DNA from: an uncultured Steroidobacter sp.
GTDB taxonomy: Bacteria; Pseudomonadota; Gammaproteobacteria; Steroidobacterales; Steroidobacteraceae
Length of the DNA: 64,000 bases
Reading direction: 5' to 3'
NCBI RefSeq assembly: GCF_937958065.1
Contig: NZ_CALFXI010000064.1
Location: 1 to 64,000 of the forward strand
This document shows positions 24,827-32,876 of this stretch, in pieces. A model generated the notes under the pieces. It worked only from the letters and a program-made list of their open reading frames with translations, was not told where the DNA came from and ran no database searches. The number at the start of each line of letters is the position of its first letter. Positions within the stretch are counted from its first letter, which is position 1. Both the position numbers and the translations under genes were made by a program.

Positions 24827-26459
24827 AAACCTTGGCCTTGAACGGAGCGACGCCGATGCGACGGAAGGTGTCGAGGAACCGTTCCTCTTCCTGCCGGTGC
24901 TCGACGAAAACGTTGATGATGCGTTCGATGGTCTCGGCAACGTCGTCGTGCGCGACGGACGGGCCGATCACCTTGCCCAGCGATGCGTCGTGACCGCCGG
25001 TCGAACCGCCGAGCGTGATCTGATACCACTCCTCGCCGTCCTTATCGACGCCGAGCACGCCAATGTGGCCGACCGAATGATGGCCGCAGCCGTTCATGCA
25101 GCCCGACATCTTCAGCTGGATCTCGCCGAGGTCGTAGAGGTAATCGAGGTCGTCGAACCGCTCGTTGATCTGTTTGGCGAGCGGAATGGAGCGCGCATTC
25201 GCCAGCGCGCAGAAATCGCCGCCGGGGCAGCAGATCATGTCGGTCAGCGTGCCGATGTTGGGCGTGGCCAGATCGATCAGCTTCAGCTGCTGCCACAACG
25301 CGAACAGATCGCTCTGCTTCACGTGCGCGAACAGCACGTTCTGATCGTGCGTCGAACGGATTTCGCCGAGCGAATACTGTTCGGCGAGATCGGCGACCCG
25401 ATCCATCTCATCGGCGGTGATGTCGCCCGGCGGGCGCGTCGGCGACTTCAGCGACAGGAACACGGCGCGGTAACCCGGCGCTTTGTGCTTGCGGGTGTTG
25501 TACTGGTACCAGCGGCGGAATTCCTCCGGCTTGCCGGACACCACATCCAGGTCCTGCAGCGCCTCGTAGCTCTTCGGTGCGAAGAACCCTTTGATGCGCT
25601 CGAAGTCGGCCGCGTCGAACACCGGCGCGGTGTCTCTGGCGGCCGCGAATTCCTCTTCGACCAGCTCGCGGAACTTCGCCGGACCGAGGGCCTTCACCAG
25701 GATCTTGATACGTGCCTTGTGAATGTTGTCGCGACGGCCTTCGAGGTTGTACACGCGCAGGATGGCTTCGAGATACGCGAGCAGATCCTTCTTCGGCAGG
25801 AACTCGCGGATCACGTGGCCGATCATCGGTGCGCGGCCGAGGCCACCACCGACCAGCACTTCGAAACCCACTTCGCCCTGCTCGTTCTTGACCAGATGCA
25901 GACCGACGTCATGCACGCGTGAAGCGGCACGATCGGCCGGCGAGCCGGTGACCGCGATCTTGAACTTGCGCGGCAGATACGAGAATTCGGGGTGCAGCGT
26001 GGCCCACTGACGAATGTATTCGCACCACGGACGCGGATCTTCCAACTCGTCGGCGGCGACGCCGGCGAGATGATCGGAGGTGACGTTGCGGATGCAGTTG
26101 CCGCTGGTCTGAATGCCGTGCAGCTGCACGGTCGCGAGCAGCGCCAGGATGTCCGGCACCTGCTCGAGCTTCGGCCAGTTGAACTGCATGTTCTGGCGCG
26201 TGGAGAAGTGACCGTAGCCCTTGTCGAACTCGCGCGCGATGCGCCCGAGCATGCGAACCTGGTCGGGTCTGAGCAGGCCGTACGGGATCGAGATGCGCAG
26301 CATCGGCGCATGCTTCTGGATGTAGAGGCCGTTGCGCAGTCGCAGGGACTTGAAGTCATCGGCAGACAACTGACCCGCGAGAAAACGCTGCGTCTGGTCC
26401 CGGTACTGGGCCACGCGCTGGTCCACGAGGGCTTGGTCGATCTGGTCGTACTGATACAT
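24801..26459 (-). CDS. cysI: Sulfite reductase hemoprotein (nitrite/sulfite reductase)
   Basis: This 552-residue siroheme [4Fe-4S] enzyme reduces sulfite to sulfide with six electrons. The cluster/siroheme cysteines are visible in CCPGGDFCALAN and KMSGCMNGCGHHS. Two ferredoxin-like repeats flank the siroheme sites, for example YGHFSTRQNMQFNWP and GEIRSTHDQNVLFAH. There is no flavoprotein CysJ in the window. The neighbours DUF934 and, one gene further, a ferredoxin-NADP reductase suggest a ferredoxin-type electron donor. The substrate is taken as sulfite because of cysHGK nearby. Confidence 0.92.
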   Translation of the reverse strand: MYQYDQIDQALVDQRVAQYRDQTQRFLAGQLSADDFKSLRLRNGLYIQKHAPMLRISIPYGLLRPDQVRMLGRIAREFDKGYGHFSTRQNMQFNWPKLEQVPDILALLATVQLHGIQTSGNCIRNVTSDHLAGVAADELEDPRPWCEYIRQWATLHPEFSYLPRKFKIAVTGSPADRAASRVHDVGLHLVKNEQGEVGFEVLVGGGLGRAPMIGHVIREFLPKKDLLAYLEAILRVYNLEGRRDNIHKARIKILVKALGPAKFRELVEEEFAAARDTAPVFDAADFERIKGFFAPKSYEALQDLDVVSGKPEEFRRWYQYNTRKHKAPGYRAVFLSLKSPTRPPGDITADEMDRVADLAEQYSLGEIRSTHDQNVLFAHVKQSDLFALWQQLKLIDLATPNIGTLTDMICCPGGDFCALANARSIPLAKQINERFDDLDYLYDLGEIQLKMSGCMNGCGHHSVGHIGVLGVDKDGEEWYQITLGGSTGGHDASLGKVIGPSVAHDDVAETIERIINVFVEHRQEEERFLDTFRRIGVAPFKAKVYAPAHQAA

Positions 26460-26543
26460 GGTGCGGGACTCTAAGGCCGCGCCATGACGGGAGAAATTCG
26501 ACTTGGATATGACCAGATGCCGGTTAGAAAGGGGTCACAGGAA

Positions 26544-27404
26544 TCAAGAACTTACGCGCCGGACCAGGCCCTCCTGCGCAGTTGATGCGACCAGCCGGCC
26601 GTCACGAGTGAACAGGCTGCCTCGCGCAAACCCGCGGGCCCCGGACGCCGTGGGGCTATCCAGCACGTAAAGCAGCCACTCATCGGGCCGCGCCGCGCGG
26701 TGGAACCACATCGCATGATCGATGCTGGCCATCTGCAGGTGCTCGCGGTCGTTGGTCATGCGCGCGTCCATGCTGGCCGCCCCGAGCAGGAAGTAGTCCG
26801 AGGTATAGGCCAGCAGGCAATGATGCAGAATCGGGTCGTCGGGCACCCGATCCACCAGCCGGATCCACACCTTCACCTGGGGCTCGCGCGGAACCTCGGC
26901 CAGCGGATCGGGCAGCTCCGCGGGCCGGAATTCGAACGGATGCTCGTGAATGCGGAACGGCTGCGGCCGATCCGGCGCCTTGCGCTTCGCTTCGGCAACG
27001 GCGGTGGCGAGATCCGGCACGGCTTCGGGCGGCGGGACCTTGGGCATCTCGGCCTGCCGGTCGATAGCCGCCTCGGGACTCTGAAACGACGCCGACATGT
27101 GGAAGATCTGCTCGCCATGCTGAATGGCGACCACCCGGCGCGAGGAGAAGCCGCGCCCGTCCCGGCTGCGATCCACTTCATAGACGATGGGATGATCGGC
27201 ATCCCCCGCACGCAGAAAATACGCGTGCAGCGAATGCGCGACGCGCCCTTCCACGGTCGCATATGCCGCGGCCAGCGCCTGGCCCAGCACCTGCCCGCCG
27301 AACACCCGGCCGCCAATGAGCTTGCGACTCTGGCCGCGAAACAGATCGATTTCCAATCGCTCCAGCTTCAATACCTGGAGCAGATCGGCCAGCAATGCAT
27401 TCAC
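26544..27404 (-). CDS. tesB: Acyl-CoA thioesterase II
   Basis: The protein has 286 residues, the same length as E. coli TesB, from a GTG start at 27402-27404 that overlaps the upstream stop as GTGA. The double hot-dog fold is evident: GRVFGGQVLGQALAAAYATV and SLHAYFLRAGD in the first half, LLAYTSDYFLLGAAS and ASIDHAMWFHR in the second. The catalytic Asp/Gln/Thr set of TesB is consistent with YTSDYF and the GQ region. It cleaves acyl-CoA to free fatty acid and CoA. It is translationally coupled to the ferredoxin reductase gene, an unusual pairing. Confidence 0.92.
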   Translation of the reverse strand: MNALLADLLQVLKLERLEIDLFRGQSRKLIGGRVFGGQVLGQALAAAYATVEGRVAHSLHAYFLRAGDADHPIVYEVDRSRDGRGFSSRRVVAIQHGEQIFHMSASFQSPEAAIDRQAEMPKVPPPEAVPDLATAVAEAKRKAPDRPQPFRIHEHPFEFRPAELPDPLAEVPREPQVKVWIRLVDRVPDDPILHHCLLAYTSDYFLLGAASMDARMTNDREHLQMASIDHAMWFHRAARPDEWLLYVLDSPTASGARGFARGSLFTRDGRLVASTAQEGLVRRVSS

Positions 27405-28483
27405 TGCGACTGGTCTCCCGCCACGCCCAGCCGCTTCTGCATGATCGGGCTGGTGGTGGTGTATTGCAGGGGAATTTTCTTGGCGGGATTCAGATGCGCC
27501 GCGACCGCGAACGCCGCCAGTGCCGCTTCGTGGAACCCGGAGAGAATCAGCTTCTTCTTGCCCGGATAGGTGTTGATGTCGCCGACCGCGAAGATACCCG
27601 GCACGTTGGTCTGGAATTTTTCGGTGTCGACCAGGATGGCGCGCTTGTCGAGCGTCAGTCCCCACTCGGCGATCGGGCCCAGCTTCGGATGCAAGCCGAA
27701 GAACACCAGAGCGCGCTCCGCGTGCAGCTCTTCGATCGCGCCATCACTCTTTTTCACGCGCACGCCTTTGAACTCGCCGCCCTCGGTGATGAGCGACTGC
27801 GCGATCGCTTCCACGTAGCGCATGCTCCCCGAGCTGACGAGGTCACGCATCTTCGCGACCGACGCCGGCGCGGCGCGAAAGTCCGGACGACGATGAACCA
27901 GCGTGAGACTGCGCGCCTTGCCGGCCAGCTCCAGCGTCCAGTCGAGCGCGGAATCGCCACCACCGAAGATGAGCAGATGCTTGCCGGTGAGCTCCGCCGC
28001 GCTCGTCACTTTGTAATGAATGCTCGTGCCTTCGAATGCCTCGACCCCTTCACAGCCGAGCCGACGCGGCTGGAACGAGCCCAGGCCGCCGGCAATGATC
28101 ACGGTCTTGGCGTGAAAGCGCGTATCCAGCGAAGTGCGCAGCAAGAATGTATGGTCGGGCAATACCTTCAGCTCGGTGACTTCCTGCCCCAGATGAAACT
28201 GCGCATTGAACGGTTTGGCCTGCTGTAACAATCGATCGACCAGTTCCTGCGCGCCGCACACGGGCAACGCGGGGATGTCGTAGATCGGCTTCTCCGGATA
28301 CAGCTCGCTGCACTGGCCGCCGGGGTGTTTGAGCGAGTCGATGATGTGGGCACGAATGCCCAGCAGCCCCAGCTCGAAAATCTGGAACAGGCCGCACGGC
28401 CCCGCGCCGACGATGACCGCATCCGCCTGGATGGCGCCGTCGACATCGGCGCCTGTGGCGTTATCACTCACATTGGTGCTCAA
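27401..28483 (-). CDS. Ferredoxin--NADP(+) reductase, type 2 (thioredoxin-reductase-like)
   Basis: The protein has 360 residues. It is a TrxB-fold flavoprotein without the CxxC redox motif, as in the FNR2 family. FAD motif: AVIVGAGPCGLFQIFELGLL; NADPH motif: LLIFGGGDSALDW; C-terminal GIFAVGDINTYPGKKKLILS. It transfers electrons between NADPH and ferredoxin or flavodoxin. It is the first gene of a unit with tesB and lies upstream of cysI on the same strand, so it is a good candidate to feed ferredoxin to the sulfite reductase. That link is inferred. Confidence 0.9.
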   Translation of the reverse strand: MSTNVSDNATGADVDGAIQADAVIVGAGPCGLFQIFELGLLGIRAHIIDSLKHPGGQCSELYPEKPIYDIPALPVCGAQELVDRLLQQAKPFNAQFHLGQEVTELKVLPDHTFLLRTSLDTRFHAKTVIIAGGLGSFQPRRLGCEGVEAFEGTSIHYKVTSAAELTGKHLLIFGGGDSALDWTLELAGKARSLTLVHRRPDFRAAPASVAKMRDLVSSGSMRYVEAIAQSLITEGGEFKGVRVKKSDGAIEELHAERALVFFGLHPKLGPIAEWGLTLDKRAILVDTEKFQTNVPGIFAVGDINTYPGKKKLILSGFHEAALAAFAVAAHLNPAKKIPLQYTTTSPIMQKRLGVAGDQSQ

Positions 28484-28710
28484 AACTGCTCTCCCCCAAC
28501 GCTCAGGAAGTCGTTACAGGATTCTACACAAGGCTCTCGCGACGGCTTTGTCAGGCGCGAGTCAGCGCATTGTCAGCGAACCGCAAAGCGTTGGCACTTC
28601 CTCACGCAGGCGCGCGACGAATCGCCACGCCGACTCGACCGGCTGCATTGTCCATGGCCGGAGGCCGTGAAAGAATCGACGGATCCCAGCCTCGAGCCAG
28701 GAAGATCGCC

Positions 28711-29190
28711 ATGCGCCTGAATGTAAACGGCAAAGAAGTCGCAGTGAACGACGTGGACGAGGCCACACCGCTGCTGTGGGTGCTCCGCGACCACCTCGGA
28801 CTGGTGGGCACCAAGTACGGCTGCGGTGTCGCTCAGTGCGGAGCCTGCACCGTGCATCTCAATGGCGCGCCGGTGCGCTCCTGTTCCATTCCGGTGAGCG
28901 CGGTCGCGGGTCAGCAGATCACGACCATCGAGGGTCTCGCCGGCAAGGACGGCAAGTTGAATGCCGTGCAGGCCGCCTGGATCGAGCACGATGTTGCCCA
29001 GTGCGGTTACTGCCAGGCGGGCCAGATCATGTCGGCGACCGCACTGCTCAAGAGCAATCCCAAGCCCACCGATGCCGACATCGACGCCGCGATGGCCGGC
29101 AATCTGTGCCGCTGCGGCACTTACACCCGCATTCGCAAAGCCATTCACGCCGCCGCGGCCAAAGCCGGCGAAATGGTCAGCCAGAACTGA
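28711..29190 (+). CDS. [2Fe-2S] subunit of a molybdenum hydroxylase (IorA-like)
   Basis: The protein has 159 residues from the ATG at 28711, which is preceded by CAGGAAGA. It carries the plant-type ferredoxin cluster (C38, C43, C46, C58 in CGVAQCGACTVHL) and the second cluster of the xanthine oxidase family (C98, C101, C133, C135 in AQCGYCQAG and LCRCGTY). It matches the small subunit of isoquinoline 1-oxidoreductase/aldehyde dehydrogenases. It is 12 bases upstream of the large-subunit gene, so the two form one complex. No separate FAD subunit is nearby. Confidence 0.93.
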   Translation: MRLNVNGKEVAVNDVDEATPLLWVLRDHLGLVGTKYGCGVAQCGACTVHLNGAPVRSCSIPVSAVAGQQITTIEGLAGKDGKLNAVQAAWIEHDVAQCGYCQAGQIMSATALLKSNPKPTDADIDAAMAGNLCRCGTYTRIRKAIHAAAAKAGEMVSQN

Positions 29191-29202
29191 TCGGAGGTTC
29201 CC

Positions 29203-31461
29203 ATGAGCGTCGTCGAATCTTCGATCGTGTCCGCCGATGCGTACGTGCAGGAGATGCTGCGCGCCGCCGAAGAGCAAGCTTCAGTCGGCAAGGTCAGCCG
29301 TCGCACGTTCCTGAAAGTCACCGGCCTGGTCGGTGGCGGGCTGGTGCTGGCATTCCATGTCGGCGAGCAGGGCGTGGCTCTGGCCAAGGCCAGGACCGCG
29401 GACTTCGCGCCCAATGCCTTCCTGCGCATTTCGCCGCAAGGCACGATCACGCTGTATTCCAAATCGCCGGAAATCGGTCAGGGCATCAAGACCGCGTTCC
29501 CGATGATCATTGCCGAAGAGCTCGACGCGGATTGGGCCCACGTGAAGGTCGAGCAGGCTGCGATCAATCCGGCCGTCTATGGCCGGCAGAGTGCAGGCGG
29601 CTCGCGCTCCATTCCAACTTCGTGGAATCAGCTGCGCACTGCCGGTGCTGTCGGTCGCGCAATGCTGGTCAGCGCCGCCGCGAAACAATGGAACGTGAGC
29701 GAAGCGGAGCTCACGACCGAGAACAGCGTCGTCTTCCACAAAGCGAGCAATCGCAAGGCAACGTATGCCTCGCTGGCCACTGCCGCCGCGGCATTGCCGG
29801 TGCCGGATGAGAAGACGGTAAAGCTGAAATCTCGCAGCGAGTACAAGCTGCTCGGCAAGCGCATCACGGGCGTCGACAATCACGCGATCGTCACCGGCAA
29901 ACCGCTGTTCGGCATCGATCAAGTGTTGCCGGGCATGCAGTACGCCGTGTTCGTGAAATGCCCGGCCGTCGGCGGCAAAGTCGTCGAGGCGAATCTCGAG
30001 GAGATCCGCAAACTGCCAGGCGTCACGCAAGCATTCGTTGTGAATGGCACCGGCAAGCCCACGGAAGTCATGTCGGGCGTGGCGATTCTTGCCAGGTCCA
30101 CGTGGGCCGCCTTCAGCGCCCGTCAGAAGCTGCAGGTGAAGTGGGACGAGTCGACTGCTTCGAAGGACAGCTGGGCGGCGTACGTCGAACAGGCGAAAAA
30201 GCTTGCCTCGCAATCGGGCCCGGATTCCATTCGTAACACCGGCGATGTCGATAAGGTGTTCGCCGCGTCGAAGCCGATCGAAGCGTTCTACAGCTACCCA
30301 TTCATTGCGCACGCGCCGCTCGAACCGATGAACACCACTGCCGTGTTCAAGGACGGCGCGATCGAGCTGTGGTCGCCCACGCAGACGCCCGAGGCCGGCT
30401 TGAAGCTCGTCGCCGACGTGCTCGGCATCGCGCCCGAGAAAGTGACATTGCACCAGACGCGCGTGGGTGGCGGCTTCGGACGCCGCTTGATGAACGATTA
30501 CATGTGCGAAGCCGCCGCCATCGCCAAGCAGGCCGGCGTGCCGGTGAAGTTGCAGTGGACGCGCGAAGACGACATGCATCATGACTTCTATCGCGTCGGC
30601 GGCTTCCATTCGTTCAAGGGCGGCCTGGACCCGTCGGGCAAGCTGATCGCGTGGCAGGATCATTTCATCACTTTCACGCAGGACGGCCAGCGCCCGACCA
30701 GCGGCGGCGACCTGTCCGCCGACGAGTTTCCGGCGCAGGTGCTGCCGAATGCGCGGCTCACCCAGACCAAACTTCCCTTGCAGATTCCCACCGGGCCGTG
30801 GCGCGCGCCACGCTCGTGCTCCATCGCGTTCGCGACACAATCGTTCCTGCATGAATGCGCCGTGGCTGCGAAGCGCGATCACCTGGAGTTCCTGCTGGAA
30901 GTGATGGGCGAGCCTCGCTGGCTGCAACAAGGCAACGAGTTCGCGCTGAACACCGGCCGCGCCGCCGCAGTCATCAAGCTCGCTGCCGAGAAGGCGGGCT
31001 GGGGCAAGCCTCTGCCCAAGGGCCGCGGCCTCGGCCTGGCATTCCACTTCAGCCACGCCGGTCATTTCGCCGAAGTCGCCGACGTGAGCGTCGACGCCAA
31101 TCGCAAACTCACCATCCACCGCATCGTGGTCGCAGGCGACGTCGGCCCCATCATCAACATGAGCGGCGCCGAGAATCAAACCGAAGGCGCCGTGATCGAC
31201 GGCTTCAGCGCCGCGCTCGCCCAGCAGATCGACTTCGAGAACGGCCGTATCAAACAAAACAACTTCGACAGCTACTCCCTGCTGCGCATCCCGCACGCAC
31301 CGAAGGTCGAGTCGTATTTCATCCAAAGCGACTTCACACCGACCGGCATCGGCGAGCCGGCCCTGCCGCCCGTCGCCCCGGCCATTGCAAATGCAATCTT
31401 CGCGGCCACCGGCCACAGGGTGCGGTCGATGCCGTTTACGCTGGAGGGGTATTCGGTCTAG
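29203..31461 (+). CDS. Molybdopterin-binding large subunit, isoquinoline oxidoreductase/aldehyde dehydrogenase type (IorB-like)
   Basis: The protein has 752 residues. The N-terminus contains a Tat-type signal (SRRTFLKVTGLVGGG) after about 30 residues, so the enzyme is probably exported with its small subunit folded in. Cofactor-contact sequences include QSAGGSRSIPTSWNQLRTAG and VGGGFGRRLMNDYMCEAA. It forms a heterodimer with the [2Fe-2S] subunit and oxidises N-heterocycles or aldehydes using water. The electron acceptor is probably a cytochrome encoded elsewhere. No XdhC-like maturation factor is adjacent. The substrate is unknown. Confidence 0.9.
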   Translation: MSVVESSIVSADAYVQEMLRAAEEQASVGKVSRRTFLKVTGLVGGGLVLAFHVGEQGVALAKARTADFAPNAFLRISPQGTITLYSKSPEIGQGIKTAFPMIIAEELDADWAHVKVEQAAINPAVYGRQSAGGSRSIPTSWNQLRTAGAVGRAMLVSAAAKQWNVSEAELTTENSVVFHKASNRKATYASLATAAAALPVPDEKTVKLKSRSEYKLLGKRITGVDNHAIVTGKPLFGIDQVLPGMQYAVFVKCPAVGGKVVEANLEEIRKLPGVTQAFVVNGTGKPTEVMSGVAILARSTWAAFSARQKLQVKWDESTASKDSWAAYVEQAKKLASQSGPDSIRNTGDVDKVFAASKPIEAFYSYPFIAHAPLEPMNTTAVFKDGAIELWSPTQTPEAGLKLVADVLGIAPEKVTLHQTRVGGGFGRRLMNDYMCEAAAIAKQAGVPVKLQWTREDDMHHDFYRVGGFHSFKGGLDPSGKLIAWQDHFITFTQDGQRPTSGGDLSADEFPAQVLPNARLTQTKLPLQIPTGPWRAPRSCSIAFATQSFLHECAVAAKRDHLEFLLEVMGEPRWLQQGNEFALNTGRAAAVIKLAAEKAGWGKPLPKGRGLGLAFHFSHAGHFAEVADVSVDANRKLTIHRIVVAGDVGPIINMSGAENQTEGAVIDGFSAALAQQIDFENGRIKQNNFDSYSLLRIPHAPKVESYFIQSDFTPTGIGEPALPPVAPAIANAIFAATGHRVRSMPFTLEGYSV

Positions 31462-31527
31462 GCGCCTGGATTCGGCGTAAACAATTCAAAAAGCGAGCGG
31501 CCGAACTGCCGCTCCGCGCCGAGCGAG

Positions 31528-31887
31528 CTAAGCACCCGGATCCGGGAATGCTTTGATTGCATTTCTCACAGCTGCCAGGAGCTCCGGCGCATGGGTCACT
31601 GCAATGTCGTAGACCTTATTGTGATCGAGCTCCGCATAGCCATGCACGAGTATGTTGCGAAACCCGACGATGGCATGTGCATGAGGAATGCCTGCCGCGA
31701 TCTCGGGGGCAACCTTGCGAAGATTGTTCATGGCTTCGCCACAAATCTCCAACACACGCTCGACAGCAGCCCGGGTTTTCTCGTCCGCCAGATACTGCTC
31801 GATGCTGTACCCTGAAATGAACCGCACGGCCGCAGCCGCGTAGTATTCGATATCTTCGAGGTAGACGCCGGGATCACGCTGCGTCAT
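31528..31887 (-). CDS. hepT: HepT-like HEPN RNase toxin
   Basis: The protein has 119 residues from ATG 31885-31887. It is an all-helical HEPN domain with the RNase motif RX4H at R77-H82 (RNILVHGY). Tyr84, right after HG, is the residue modified in known HepT systems. It matches DUF86/HepT. It overlaps the upstream nucleotidyltransferase gene by 14 bases, the standard MntA-HepT arrangement in which MntA adenylylates the HepT tyrosine to silence it. The toxin role is inferred from family and context. Confidence 0.88.
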   Translation of the reverse strand: MTQRDPGVYLEDIEYYAAAAVRFISGYSIEQYLADEKTRAAVERVLEICGEAMNNLRKVAPEIAAGIPHAHAIVGFRNILVHGYAELDHNKVYDIAVTHAPELLAAVRNAIKAFPDPGA

Positions 31888-32182
31888 AGACAGGCAACTT
31901 GCTGCTCTCGATATAGTGACGCAATCTGCGGTTGCGGACCGCACGCAACTCCACGAGGTCGACCGCACGACCGAACACAGCTTCCAGCTCTTCTTTCAGA
32001 CTCAGAAAGTTTGTGAAGCTCGACGCCACTGCCGGATCGAATTCCACGACGATATCGACATCGCTCTTATCCGCATCGAAGTCGTCGCGCAGGATCGACC
32101 CGAAAACCTCGAGCTTGCGAACCCCGTGACTGAGGCACAGGCTGGTCAAGGCTTCACGATTTCTCTCTATGAGCGGGTGCAT
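31874..32182 (-). CDS. mntA: MntA-like minimal nucleotidyltransferase antitoxin
   Basis: The protein has 102 residues. The nucleotidyltransferase signature GS-X10-SDxD is complete: G28-S29 (FGSILRDD) and S40-D41-x-D43 (KSDVDIVVEF). In characterised pairs, MntA transfers AMP groups to the Tyr beside the HEPN active site of HepT. It is encoded first in the pair and shares 14 bases with hepT. The locus lies at the end of the molybdenum hydroxylase operon on the opposite strand and is probably accessory. Confidence 0.9.
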   Translation of the reverse strand: MHPLIERNREALTSLCLSHGVRKLEVFGSILRDDFDADKSDVDIVVEFDPAVASSFTNFLSLKEELEAVFGRAVDLVELRAVRNRRLRHYIESSKLPVYDAA

Positions 32183-32225
32183 GAAAGCATTCTATCCCAC
32201 CGCCTAAACCGCTGGCCATGCACCC

Positions 32226-32876
32226 TCAGCGCCGCCCCAGGCCGCGCTGCACGGCGAACAGGGCCGCCTGGGTGCGGTCTTCGAGCTTCAGCTTGGCCAG
32301 AATCGTGCTGACATAGCCCTTTACGGTCCCCTCGGTCAGATGCAGCTGATCGCCGATCTGGCGATTGCTCATGCCGCGGGCAATGAGATCCAGCACGCTG
32401 CGCTCACGTTGAGTGAGCAGCGCCAGAGGATCGGCCTGGCGGTTGCGCAGTTGCTCGACCAGGGAGCGCTGGGCGAGCGGGTGCAGCCAGGTCTGGCCGC
32501 CGGCGACCGTGCGCAGCGCGGTGACGAAGTCGGCCTTGGTGACATCTTTCAAGATGTAGCCGGCCGCGCCGGCCGCCATGATTTCGCGGACCTGGCCGTC
32601 CTCGGCGTACGAAGTCAGGGCAATGACTTTCACCGAGGGACAGGTAGCCCGAATCACGCGAATGGCGTCGCTCGCGGCCATGCCGGGCATCTTCAAATCC
32701 ATGAGCACGATATCCGGATACAAGCGACGGACTGCATCGCACGCTTCATCGCCATTGCCCGCCTCGCCGACGATGACGAATTCCTCGCCGTCATCGAGCA
32801 GTGCCCGCAGCCCTTCACGCACGATGCCGTGATCGTCGACCAAGAGCAGCTTGATGGTGGGCGCGGCGGCGGTCAT
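32226..32876 (-). CDS. NarL/LuxR-family response regulator
   Basis: The protein has 216 residues. The receiver domain has the acidic pair VDD, phospho-acceptor Asp60 (IVLMDLKMPG) and the switch Lys in YILKD. The LuxR-type HTH is at the C-terminus (LTQRERSVLDLIARGMSNRQ, then LTEGTVKGYVSTILAKL). Its ATG overlaps the stop of the upstream sensor kinase gene (ATGA), so the two form a two-component system. The regulon is unknown. Confidence 0.93.
   Translation of the reverse strand: MTAAAPTIKLLLVDDHGIVREGLRALLDDGEEFVIVGEAGNGDEACDAVRRLYPDIVLMDLKMPGMAASDAIRVIRATCPSVKVIALTSYAEDGQVREIMAAGAAGYILKDVTKADFVTALRTVAGGQTWLHPLAQRSLVEQLRNRQADPLALLTQRERSVLDLIARGMSNRQIGDQLHLTEGTVKGYVSTILAKLKLEDRTQAALFAVQRGLGRR

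Noticed and set aside
29281..31416. A 711-codon open frame on the minus strand
   Set aside because: It is antisense to the molybdenum hydroxylase large subunit and encodes an arginine/histidine/alanine-rich sequence without any domain, typical of high-GC mirror frames.
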